From Oscillospiraceae bacterium (GTDB taxonomy: Bacteria; Bacillota; Clostridia; Oscillospirales; Ruminococcaceae), in NCBI GenBank assembly GCA_017544185.1, contig JAFYEQ010000095.1, positions 1 through 6,168 on the forward strand: a DNA stretch of 6,168 bases. Direction: 5' to 3'. The translations under genes were made by a program, and so were the position numbers. Numbering within the stretch: position 1 is the stretch's first letter; every line of letters begins with the position of its first letter. A model generated the notes under the pieces. That model made no database searches. It was given only the letters and a program-made list of their open reading frames with translations, and was not told the DNA's origin. Of this stretch, positions 1 to 5,596 are shown one piece after another.

Positions 1-258
1 CCACCCAAGCGCCGCTCCTACGGCATACCCGACGGCAGACAGCTGGTACTGGGCGGACGCTACCGCCACTTCAAGGGCGGCGAGTATATCGTTACAGGTA
101 CGGCCTGCGACCACGAGACGCTGGAGCCTGTATGCATATACCTGCAGATCAACGACAAGCCCCGCGCATGGGTGCGTCCGATCACCGAGTTCCTCGATGA
201 TATCGACGACAACGGGAACCGCAAGGCAAGGTTCGAGTTCATCGAGAGAGCATATTGA
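1..258 (+). CDS. DUF1653 domain protein, C-terminal part (5' end outside window)
   Basis: The frame is open from base 1 and ends at TGA 256-258, giving 85 visible residues; the start codon is not in the window. The stretch GGRYRHFKGGEYIV, followed by a TLEPVCIY-like segment and WVRPITEFLD, matches the pattern I know for DUF1653, a small all-beta domain of unknown function common in Firmicutes and Proteobacteria (canonical form: GxYRHFKGxxYxV, then HSETxEPxVxY, then WVRPxxMF). The end is acidic and then basic (DDIDDNGNRKARFEF). DUF1653 proteins are often only 70-100 residues long, so most of the gene may be present, but a longer upstream part cannot be excluded. A hairpin 10 nt after the stop suggests the transcript ends here. 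The molecular role is unknown. The family call is good; nothing more is claimed. Confidence 0.85.
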   Translation, partial: PPKRRSYGIPDGRQLVLGGRYRHFKGGEYIVTGTACDHETLEPVCIYLQINDKPRAWVRPITEFLDDIDDNGNRKARFEFIERAY

Positions 259-267
259 TACGTATAT

Positions 268-295
268 TATCTTCCCCCGCTGACGGGGGAAGATA
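268..295 (+). terminator. Hairpin terminator after the DUF1653 gene
   Basis: An 11-bp perfect stem (268-278 pairing with 285-295, with five G-C pairs nearest the loop) encloses a 6-nt loop, GCTGAC. It starts 10 nt after the stop codon. The tract after it (ATTCGT) is not a proper U-run, so intrinsic termination may be inefficient, or the hairpin may act as a 3' end stabiliser. The position between a stop codon and a promoter supports the terminator reading. Confidence 0.6.
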
Positions 296-328
296 TTCGT
301 ATGACTGGCCCACAGCGCAATAAACGAC

Positions 329-357
329 TTGAATATACCGCAGTTATCTGGTATGAT
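329..357 (+). promoter_or_regulatory. Putative sigma-A promoter of the xylanase gene
   Basis: A -35 box TTGAAT (329-334) and a -10 box TATGAT (352-357) are separated by exactly 17 nt, and the -10 is preceded by TGG, giving an extended -10. Transcription would start near 364 and leave a leader of about 170 nt before the ATG at 534. The site lies just downstream of the previous gene's hairpin, as expected for an independent unit. It is predicted by match to consensus only. Confidence 0.5.
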
Positions 358-374
358 AAATGCAGCGATGTTCC

Positions 375-478
375 CCGCCTCTTAGGCGGCGGGTCCCGTC
401 TTGTCATTTAAGTGGGGGATACGATCCCCCACTTAAATGACGGCAAGCTTACGCTTGCCGCTGCTTTCTTGAAAGCAG
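375..478 (+). other. Four consecutive hairpins in the xylanase 5' leader
   Basis: Four inverted repeats follow one another with almost no spacing. Hairpin 1 is CCGCCT/AGGCGG (375-380/384-389), with an alternative 6-bp register at 374-379/388-393. Hairpin 2 is a perfect 18-bp stem (403-420/424-441) with a 3-nt loop, ACG; U-G pairs at 402/442 and 401/443 could extend it. Hairpin 3 is GGCAAGC, loop TTAC, GCTTGCC (442-448/453-459), and one more pair is possible at 441/460. Hairpin 4 is CTGCTTT, loop CTTG, AAAGCAG (461-467/472-478). No hairpin is followed by a U-run, so none is a standard intrinsic terminator. If the promoter at 329-357 is real, all four lie in the mRNA leader. They could be a structured regulatory or stabilising leader, or an inserted mobile or repetitive palindromic element. 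I do not recognise a known riboswitch. Confidence 0.8.
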
Positions 479-485
479 AGCTTTG

Positions 486-512
486 AATATGATCTGTTGA
501 CCCAATATGATC
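486..512 (+). repeat. 9-bp direct repeat AATATGATC upstream of the xylanase RBS
   Basis: AATATGATC occurs at 486-494 and again at 504-512, 18 nt start to start, just ahead of the Shine-Dalgarno site. The second copy contains the upstream ATG at 507 that could be mistaken for the start codon. It may be a protein binding site or chance. Confidence 0.5.
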
Positions 513-519
513 AACTATC

Positions 520-525
520 AAGGAG
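520..525 (+). promoter_or_regulatory. Ribosome binding site that fixes the xylanase start
   Basis: AAGGAG lies 8 nt before ATG 534. The in-frame ATG at 507 is upstream of this site and has no Shine-Dalgarno sequence of its own. The start at 534 also puts a basic n-region and lipobox at the expected distances. Confidence 0.85.
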
Positions 526-533
526 TAGATCGA

Positions 534-2360
534 ATGATACGACACGAGCATAACAGAGCGAAGGCACTGGCCGCCATCCTCTGTATATTATCCGTAACGG
601 GATGCGCAGGCGCACCTGCTGGCGACCAGTCTACCACAGCAGCTCCCGCGGCTGTCACCGAGGCAGATACTGCGGCTGCACAGGATACCGGAGCGGCAGA
701 TACTGCAGCTGCTGAGGAGCCCCAGGCAGAAGAACCTCAGGCTGCCGAGCCCGAAAAGCCCGAGGAAAAGACGCTCATCCCTCTCACGGACCTTAAGATA
801 GTATCCTTCTTCACCTTCGAGGACGACGATATGTCCGCTTTTTCAAATAGAGGTGAAAACGATACCACGGTACTGTCCGTAACTAAGGATATCGCCAAGG
901 GCGGACAGAAGAGCCTTATGGCGGCCGGACGCTCCGAGACCTGGAACGGCCCTGCAGTAAGGCTGGATGATATATGCCAGCCCTATCAGGAGTATGTGAT
1001 CAGCGCCAATGCGATGCAGAAGGATCACAGCCCCGTCACTATGAGCTTCCAGTATACCGACGAGAACGGCGAGGTACACTACGGCGAGCTTGAGACCCAG
1101 AGCGGCGGAGACTGGCTCTCCTTCTCACAGGTAAAGGTGGGGTATACTCCCGAGATGAAGGATGTGTACGTATACTTCGAGGGCGGCACATCGGATATGT
1201 ACATAGACAACTTCAATATCGCCGAGCTCCCCTCCGCTAATATCGAGAACGAGCTGCCCTCGCTGTGCGAGCTGTTCGCCGACGACTTCAAGGTGGGCAC
1301 GGCGCTCACTCCCGCAGACCTCAGCTCCAGAGGCGTGATGGCTCTGGTGGAGAAGCATTTCTATGCCAGCATCACCACCGGCAACGAGATGAAGCCCGAC
1401 TACGTGTTAGATCATGACGCGACTGTGTCCTACTTCGAGGAGACAGGCGACGACGAGACGCCTCAGATATCCTTCGCCGCTGCCGCACCGCTCTTAGACT
1501 ACTGCCGCGACAATAAGATACCTATGCGCGTACACACGCTGGTATGGCATTCCCAGACGCCTACATGGTTCTGCAAGGAGGGCTATGATATGGACGGCGA
1601 ATGGGTGTCCCCCGAGAAGATGACCAAGCGCATGGAGAACTACATCAAGGCATACTTCGGTACACTGACCGAGCTCTATCCCGATATAGACTTCTATGCC
1701 TGCGACGTAGTGAACGAAGCATGGCTGGAGAACGGCTCCTTCCGCAAGGCAGGCTGCCGCGAGGAGAACGGCGGAGATGCTTCCCCCTGGGTAAAGGTAT
1801 ACGGCGACAACTCCTTCATCGAGCATGCCTTCACCTTTGCCAGAAAGTACGCTCCCAAGGGCTGCAAGCTGTACTACAACGACTATAATGAGTATATGGA
1901 CGGCAAGCTCAACGCCATATACGCTATGGCTGCCGACTTCAAGGAGAAGGGCATAATCGACGGCATAGGGATGCAGTCTCATCTGGATGTGCGCACAGGC
2001 GGCGATGCCTTCCCCTCTGTGATGATGTACGATAAGGCGCTGGACAAGTATTCCGAGCTGGGGCTAGATATACAGGTCACGGAGCTGGACGCTACCGTTG
2101 CGAAGGCGTCGGGCGACAAGTATATGGATGCTCAGGCGGAGTACTACAAGGGCATCGTGAGCTCCATATACGCCCACAAGGACCACGTATCAGCCATGAT
2201 ATTCTGGGGCGTCACCGATGACAAGAGCTGGAGAGCACCTCAGCAGCCCCTGATCTTCGACCGCTCGTATACGGCCAAGCCCGCGTTCTATTCCATCGCG
2301 GACATAGTGAACGAAGCAGATACTGCAGGCGATGACAACGCCGAGAACACAGATCAGTGA
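534..2360 (+). CDS. Secreted lipoprotein endo-1,4-beta-xylanase, CBM22 plus GH10
   Basis: The protein has 608 residues from ATG 534. It cleaves internal beta-1,4 bonds of xylan with retention of configuration, probably while anchored to the outer face of the membrane. A type II signal peptide has a basic start and a hydrophobic core, then lipobox VTGC, with Cys24 as the lipidated residue. Residues 25-86 are a low-complexity Ala/Glu/Pro/Thr linker. Residues 87-232 resemble CBM22, the xylan-binding module often found N-terminal to GH10 (FFTFEDDD, a GRSETWNGPAVRL block, MYIDNF at the end). Residues about 241-594 are GH10: TGNEMKPD, HTLVWHSQTPTWF, DVVNEA with acid/base Glu395, YNDYNEY, GIGMQSHL, VTELD with nucleophile Glu517, and FWGVTDDKSW. 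All the signature blocks are intact. An acidic 14-residue tail repeats the EADTA motif of the linker. No dockerin or SLH domain is present, so attachment is by lipid and not through a cellulosome. The gene has its own promoter and terminator. Confidence 0.95.
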   Translation: MIRHEHNRAKALAAILCILSVTGCAGAPAGDQSTTAAPAAVTEADTAAAQDTGAADTAAAEEPQAEEPQAAEPEKPEEKTLIPLTDLKIVSFFTFEDDDMSAFSNRGENDTTVLSVTKDIAKGGQKSLMAAGRSETWNGPAVRLDDICQPYQEYVISANAMQKDHSPVTMSFQYTDENGEVHYGELETQSGGDWLSFSQVKVGYTPEMKDVYVYFEGGTSDMYIDNFNIAELPSANIENELPSLCELFADDFKVGTALTPADLSSRGVMALVEKHFYASITTGNEMKPDYVLDHDATVSYFEETGDDETPQISFAAAAPLLDYCRDNKIPMRVHTLVWHSQTPTWFCKEGYDMDGEWVSPEKMTKRMENYIKAYFGTLTELYPDIDFYACDVVNEAWLENGSFRKAGCREENGGDASPWVKVYGDNSFIEHAFTFARKYAPKGCKLYYNDYNEYMDGKLNAIYAMAADFKEKGIIDGIGMQSHLDVRTGGDAFPSVMMYDKALDKYSELGLDIQVTELDATVAKASGDKYMDAQAEYYKGIVSSIYAHKDHVSAMIFWGVTDDKSWRAPQQPLIFDRSYTAKPAFYSIADIVNEADTAGDDNAENTDQ

Positions 2361-2372
2361 TATACAGATATA

Positions 2373-2397
2373 GCCGCCATCGGTACACGATGGCGGC
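2373..2397. terminator. Hairpin terminator of the xylanase gene, possibly bidirectional
   Basis: A perfect 10-bp stem, GCCGCCATCG (2373-2382) with CGATGGCGGC (2388-2397), has a 5-nt loop and starts 12 nt after the xylanase stop. The U-tract is poor in both directions (CATTATCAT on plus, TATATCTGT on minus). It sits between convergent genes, so it could also stop minus-strand transcripts. Like the hairpin at 268-295 it lacks a clean run of T, which may be a feature of this genome. Confidence 0.65.
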
Positions 2398-2496
2398 CAT
2401 TATCATACCAATATTCTTGGCCTAAACTAAGTATAGATGCGGTGGTATGAGAAAGCAGTCTCCATTTGGGTCGTGGCGATAGCCACACTTTTCTCA

Positions 2497-2545
2497 GCGA
2501 CTGCGTTAGCAGTCGCATTCCTTGTCCCTTGTCTCTTGTCCCTTT
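2497..2545 (-). repeat. Hairpin plus GGGACAA-type heptamer repeat, inverted copy
   Basis: Read on the minus strand, heptamers of the GGACAAG type (plus strand CTTGTCC 2521-2527, CTTGTCT 2528-2534, CTTGTCC 2535-2541, then a partial unit) are followed after 4 nt by a perfect hairpin with stem GCGACTGC/GCAGTCGC (2497-2504/2509-2516) and a 4-nt loop. The same order, heptamers then an 8-bp/4-nt hairpin, occurs at 5378-5465. The array lies 30 nt past the stop of the phosphatase gene. A second small hairpin, GTGGC/GCCAC, lies at 2473-2486. Confidence 0.85.
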
Positions 2546-2575
2546 AGTGCGAAACAATATAAGATGCGAATAGTA

Positions 2576-3169
2576 TCATATATCATGCGGGACGAAGTTC
2601 AAGCGTACTATCATACGGCAGCCGTTCTCTACCAGTAGCTCATGTATGCAGGTATCTCCGGAGAAGAGCCTGTATCCTGCGTCCGTCGGGAGACGCATGA
2701 ACGCCTTGAAGAGCTGGTCAGCCATGCCGCCGTGGGTCACTGCGGCGATGGTGCTGTCCGTGCCGTTCTCCGAGAGCAGCTTCGACAGCATGACTTCAGC
2801 GCGGTATCTGAACGCCAGCACGCTCTCCTGTTCGTACAGAGAGGTGTGGAGCGGTACATCTCTGCGGGGATACTTTGCAGCCGCCTCATCATAGGGGAGA
2901 CCTGCAAGGAGCCCGTTGTCGTGTTCCCTAAGCATATCTTCCGCTATGAGCGGAGCGCCTGTGGCCGCTGCCAGATGCTCGGCGGTCTGCAGTGCTCTTT
3001 TGAGAGTGCTGTGGTATATCTTGTCTATACTGTAGGAGCCGGCGGCGTATGCGCTCATGGCCTCAGCCTGACGATGGCCTCTCTCTGTGAGCTCAAAGTC
3101 GGCCCGTCCCTCATGGACGTGTAGTATATCCGCCTCGCTCTCGCCGTGCCGTATAAGCAAAAGTCTCAT
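2576..3169 (-). CDS. Histidine phosphatase family protein (phosphoglycerate mutase-like)
   Basis: This 197-residue cytoplasmic protein belongs to the RHG branch of the histidine phosphatase superfamily, which transfers phosphate to a catalytic histidine. LIRHGES near the N-terminus supplies Arg7 and the nucleophile His8. Arg58 in STLKRALQTAE, Glu82 in the REHDNG segment (probable proton donor) and His146 in VTHGG complete the usual active-site set. The length is typical for family members such as alpha-ribazole phosphatase or broad-specificity phosphatases, and substrate cannot be told from sequence alone. The start is supported by GGAGG (3178-3174) a short 4 nt ahead of the ATG. The Shine-Dalgarno site falls in the 10-nt gap after the kinase stop, so translation is probably coupled and the gene is the last of the two-component operon. 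A SixA-like action on phosphohistidine would fit the neighbourhood but is speculation. An inverted heptamer/hairpin repeat follows the stop. Confidence 0.88.
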   Translation of the reverse strand: MRLLLIRHGESEADILHVHEGRADFELTERGHRQAEAMSAYAAGSYSIDKIYHSTLKRALQTAEHLAAATGAPLIAEDMLREHDNGLLAGLPYDEAAAKYPRRDVPLHTSLYEQESVLAFRYRAEVMLSKLLSENGTDSTIAAVTHGGMADQLFKAFMRLPTDAGYRLFSGDTCIHELLVENGCRMIVRLNFVPHDI

Positions 3170-3179
3170 ACATCCTCCG

Positions 3180-4598
3180 TCATATCTTGAACCAGAACGT
3201 GCTGCCTACGCCCTCCTCCGAGCGTACACCGAAGTCGAAGCCGTGCATGATGAGTATCTGCTTCACGATGGACAGACCCAGGCCCGTGCCGATCACATCG
3301 CGCTTAGATCTCTCCGCGCGATAGTAGCGGTCGAAGATCAGCGGCAGCAGCTCCTTGGATATACCGGGACCTGTGTCGGTGACGGAGATCTCCGTACCGC
3401 TGTCGGTCTTTACTGCCATCACGTATATGTCCTTGTCCTCGCCGGAGTAGTTCACGGCGTTGTTCACGAGATTGTATATCACCTGATCGAACTTGATCGG
3501 GTCAGCCCTTACCGTTATGCCCTCGGGGACTGACACGTAGAACTTGTAGCCGTCCCGTTCGGAGAGTATAGTGTATCGTGTCATGATGGAGCTTATGCGT
3601 GCGCCCAGATCGAAGTCGTCGGGCGTGAGCTCCGCAGCGCCGTTCTCCAGCTTGGTCAGGTCCAGTATATCGTTCACCAGTGCCGCCAGACGGTCGCTCT
3701 CCTCGATGATTATGCCCAGATGCTCATCGCGCTTCACGGGGTCGTCGCCCGAAAGATCGCGTATCATCTCCGCATATGCCTTGACCATAGTCAGGGGAGT
3801 GCGCAGATCGTGGGATATGTTGGCCATCAGGTCACGCCGCATGGTATCGACCTTGGTGATCTCCTCCGATGCGTAGTTGAGCGTGAGGGCCAGCTGCTCG
3901 GTCTCGTTGTAGCCCTTGCCGTTGAACTGTACGTTGTGGTCGCCCTGTCCCAGCTTCTGAGCAGACTTGGTTGTGCGCTGTATGGGCGTGGATATCAGCT
4001 GCGACAGGAATATGGATATACCGAAGCCCAGTACCAACATGGCAAGGCTTATCTGCATCATCTGCGCCCGTATCATGTTCACCGTGGACTGTATGGGCTC
4101 TGTGGAGGTATTTATCATGAGGTACCCGATAGTGCCGTTGGTGCCCAGGGTGCATACGTAGAGCATATTCTCGGTCAGGGTCTGAGGGTCGCGTATCTGT
4201 GCGTAGTAGACCCCTTTCTCGTCCGCCTTCTCGCGGTAGCCCGCCAGATCCGGATCGGATGCCCCGTGTATCAGACAGTGACCGGGGGACACCTCATAGG
4301 AGTACAGCGTCAGACCGTACTTGTCCTGTATGATGATGCACATATCATAGCTGTACGCCAGGTCGTAGAGACGGCGGCTGGTAAGACTGCCGCCGTTGAT
4401 GTTCTCTGTGATGTATTCGGCTACTGTGTCGATATCGGCGCGGCGGCGCTTCTTGTAGTTGGTCTCCAGCGTCATGATGAAGGTGATCCACATCAGCAGC
4501 AGTATGGCTATGATGAATATGGCAAAGTATATCCATACCGTGAAGCGCACGCTGTGCATGGCACGCCGTATACCGGTGCGGGGCTTATCTTCCTGCAT
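3180..4598 (-). CDS. Membrane sensor histidine kinase with HAMP domain
   Basis: A 472-residue class I sensor kinase that would autophosphorylate on His and pass phosphate to the regulator encoded just upstream. Transmembrane helix 1 spans about residues 22-43 and helix 2 about 181-203, enclosing an extracytoplasmic sensor region of some 135 residues that I cannot assign to a named family. HAMP follows at about 204-255. The dimerisation/phosphoacceptor domain has NISHDLRTPLT with His263. The ATPase domain shows an N-box (DQVIYNLVNNAVNYSG, Asn380), G1 (VTDTGPGIS, Asp408), F-box (LIFDRYYR) and G2 (GTGLGLSIVKQI), and ends in GSTFWFKI, so it is complete. The start at 4598 overlaps the end of the regulator gene by 14 nt and has no clear Shine-Dalgarno site, suggesting coupling to the upstream gene. 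The signal is unknown. It is a VanS/PhoR-like general type, not a specific assignment. Confidence 0.93.
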   Translation of the reverse strand: MQEDKPRTGIRRAMHSVRFTVWIYFAIFIIAILLLMWITFIMTLETNYKKRRRADIDTVAEYITENINGGSLTSRRLYDLAYSYDMCIIIQDKYGLTLYSYEVSPGHCLIHGASDPDLAGYREKADEKGVYYAQIRDPQTLTENMLYVCTLGTNGTIGYLMINTSTEPIQSTVNMIRAQMMQISLAMLVLGFGISIFLSQLISTPIQRTTKSAQKLGQGDHNVQFNGKGYNETEQLALTLNYASEEITKVDTMRRDLMANISHDLRTPLTMVKAYAEMIRDLSGDDPVKRDEHLGIIIEESDRLAALVNDILDLTKLENGAAELTPDDFDLGARISSIMTRYTILSERDGYKFYVSVPEGITVRADPIKFDQVIYNLVNNAVNYSGEDKDIYVMAVKTDSGTEISVTDTGPGISKELLPLIFDRYYRAERSKRDVIGTGLGLSIVKQILIMHGFDFGVRSEEGVGSTFWFKI

Positions 4599-5268
4599 CG
4601 AACTTATAACCCATCCCTCTCAGCGTGATGATGAACTTGCGGTACTCGCCGATCGAGTTGCGCAGCATCTTGATATGCGTATCCACGGTACGGTCGTCGC
4701 CGTAGAAGTCATAGCCCCATACCTCTTCGAGCAGCTTCTCTCTCGACAGAGCTATGCCCTTGTTGCGCACCATATAGAACAGCAGGTCGTACTCCTTGGG
4801 AGTGAGCTGTGCGGGCTCGCCGTCCACGCGCACCTCTCTGCCGATCATATCTATCTCCAGCCCCTCGAACACCAGTGTCTCATGCTGCTCGGTGGTCTCT
4901 GCTGCAGACGTGCGCTTTATGACTGCTCTCATACGTGCCAGCAGCTCCTTGGGGGAGAAGGGCTTGGTGACGTAGTCGTCCACGCCCAGCTCGAAGCCGA
5001 AGAGCTTGTCATATTCCTCGCCTCTGGCCGACAGCATTATCACGGGTATCTTCTTGATCTTATTTATCTCACGCACAGCGGAATAGCCGTCCAGACGGGG
5101 CATCATGATGTCCATGATGATCAGGTCGAAGTCCTCGGTGCGGCACATATCCACTGCCTGCATACCGTCCTCCGCCTCTGCCGTCTCATACCCCTCGAAT
5201 TTGGCGTACTCGGCTATGACGCTGCGTATGTTCTTCTCGTCATCCACTATAAGTATCTTCTTGGCCAT
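4585..5268 (-). CDS. OmpR/PhoB-family response regulator
   Basis: A 227-residue two-domain DNA-binding regulator. The receiver domain (about 1-118) has the acidic pair Asp9/Asp10 (LIVDDE), phosphoacceptor Asp53 in DLIIMDIMMP, Ser80 (MLSARG) and Lys102 (VTKPFSP), so phosphorylation should work. The C-terminal winged helix (about 130-225) carries LTPKEYDLL, a VDTHIKMLRNSIG recognition-helix region and a final RGMGYKF, all typical of the OmpR/PhoB family. The start has AGGTG (5278-5274) 5 nt ahead of the ATG. It is the first gene of the operon, promoter at 5326-5298, and its end overlaps the kinase start. Partner assignment to the adjacent kinase rests on this overlap. The target genes cannot be seen here. 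Confidence 0.95.
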   Translation of the reverse strand: MAKKILIVDDEKNIRSVIAEYAKFEGYETAEAEDGMQAVDMCRTEDFDLIIMDIMMPRLDGYSAVREINKIKKIPVIMLSARGEEYDKLFGFELGVDDYVTKPFSPKELLARMRAVIKRTSAAETTEQHETLVFEGLEIDMIGREVRVDGEPAQLTPKEYDLLFYMVRNKGIALSREKLLEEVWGYDFYGDDRTVDTHIKMLRNSIGEYRKFIITLRGMGYKFDAGR

Positions 5269-5297
5269 ACCATCACCTCATTTCGTATGATATGGAT

Positions 5298-5326
5298 ATT
5301 ATACCACATCCGCGTGTAAAAATCAA
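5298..5326 (-). promoter_or_regulatory. Promoter of the two-component operon
   Basis: On the minus strand, TTGATT (5326-5321) and a perfect TATAAT (5303-5298) are 17 nt apart, and TGG before the -10 adds the extended -10 motif. Transcription would start near 5291, giving a leader of about 23 nt. The heptamer/hairpin array begins only about 22 bp upstream of the -35 box. Confidence 0.75.
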
Positions 5327-5571
5327 GGATAATTTGGATGAAAGGGAACGAGAGATGCAACTGCTGGCGCAGTTGCTAGGGACAAGGGCAAGGGGCAAGG
5401 GACAAGGAACAAGAGACAAGAGACAAGGGGCAAGGGACGAGAGATGCAACTGCTGACGCAGTTGCTAGGGACAAGGGAGCAAGGCTGATCGCTGTTCTCC
5501 TGCGCGAATACTCCCGCAAACAACAGTTTCTTTTTCCAGATAAGGTCGCTCTCTTTTTTGCTGTGTTCCAT
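5323..5571 (-). pseudogene. Remnant of a small regulated gene, interrupted by the repeat array
   Basis: An ATG at 5571-5569 has an excellent AGGAGG site (5583-5578) 6 nt upstream and a strong promoter with an operator-like palindrome further up. The first 31 or so codons (to about 5478) read like ordinary protein: MEHSKKESDLIWKKKLL, then FAGVFAQENSDQ. From there the frame enters the heptamer/hairpin array and becomes Leu/Pro/Ser/Cys low complexity until a stop at 5323, inside the operon's -35 box. I infer the front of a lost gene followed by repeat sequence. The N-terminal pattern (LIWKKLLF, later QN-like) faintly recalls MarR-family starts, which would fit an autoregulated promoter, but this is a guess. 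Alternatively a real 82-residue peptide is made. Confidence 0.4.
5348..5477 (+). repeat. Two 41-bp hairpin repeats flanking a degenerate heptamer array
   Basis: A 41-bp direct repeat at 5348-5388 and 5437-5477 differs at one base, which lies in the hairpin loop. Each copy contains a perfect stem GCAACTGC/GCAGTTGC (5357-5364/5369-5376 and 5446-5453/5458-5465) with loop TGGC or TGAC. Between them run about nine heptamers of the pattern AAGRRRC (AAGGGAC, AAGGGGC, AAGGAAC, AAGAGAC and so on), one of which is short by a base. The heptamers continue a few bases beyond the second hairpin. The inverted relative is at 2497-2545. In general form this resembles short tandemly repeated heptamer elements known in cyanobacteria, but I know no named family that it belongs to. 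Confidence 0.9.
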
Positions 5572-5596
5572 AATGCTCCTCCTCTCAAACACGAAT

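Noticed and set aside
375..478. Intrinsic terminator or T-box/riboswitch in the xylanase leader
   Set aside because: No hairpin is followed by a U-run and no T-box or known riboswitch core motif is visible, so no named class is claimed.
507..533. Upstream ATG at 507 as the xylanase start
   Set aside because: It has no ribosome binding site; AAGGAG lies downstream of it and 8 nt before ATG 534, and the shorter form gives a normal lipoprotein signal.
1494..1982. 162-codon minus-strand frame inside the xylanase
   Set aside because: It overlaps conserved GH10 blocks, including the acid/base region; the composition is that of a shadow frame.
3720..4628. Long plus-strand open frame (302 codons) antisense to the kinase gene
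   Set aside because: It lies opposite a complete, motif-rich kinase and has no recognisable domain; codon bias of the true gene leaves the antisense frame open.
4459..5319. 286-codon plus-strand frame antisense to the response regulator
   Set aside because: It mirrors an intact OmpR-family gene, crosses into the kinase gene and has no domain signature.
5348..5477. Possible CRISPR array
   Set aside because: The 41-bp repeats occur only twice and the material between them is a heptamer tandem array, not a unique spacer.
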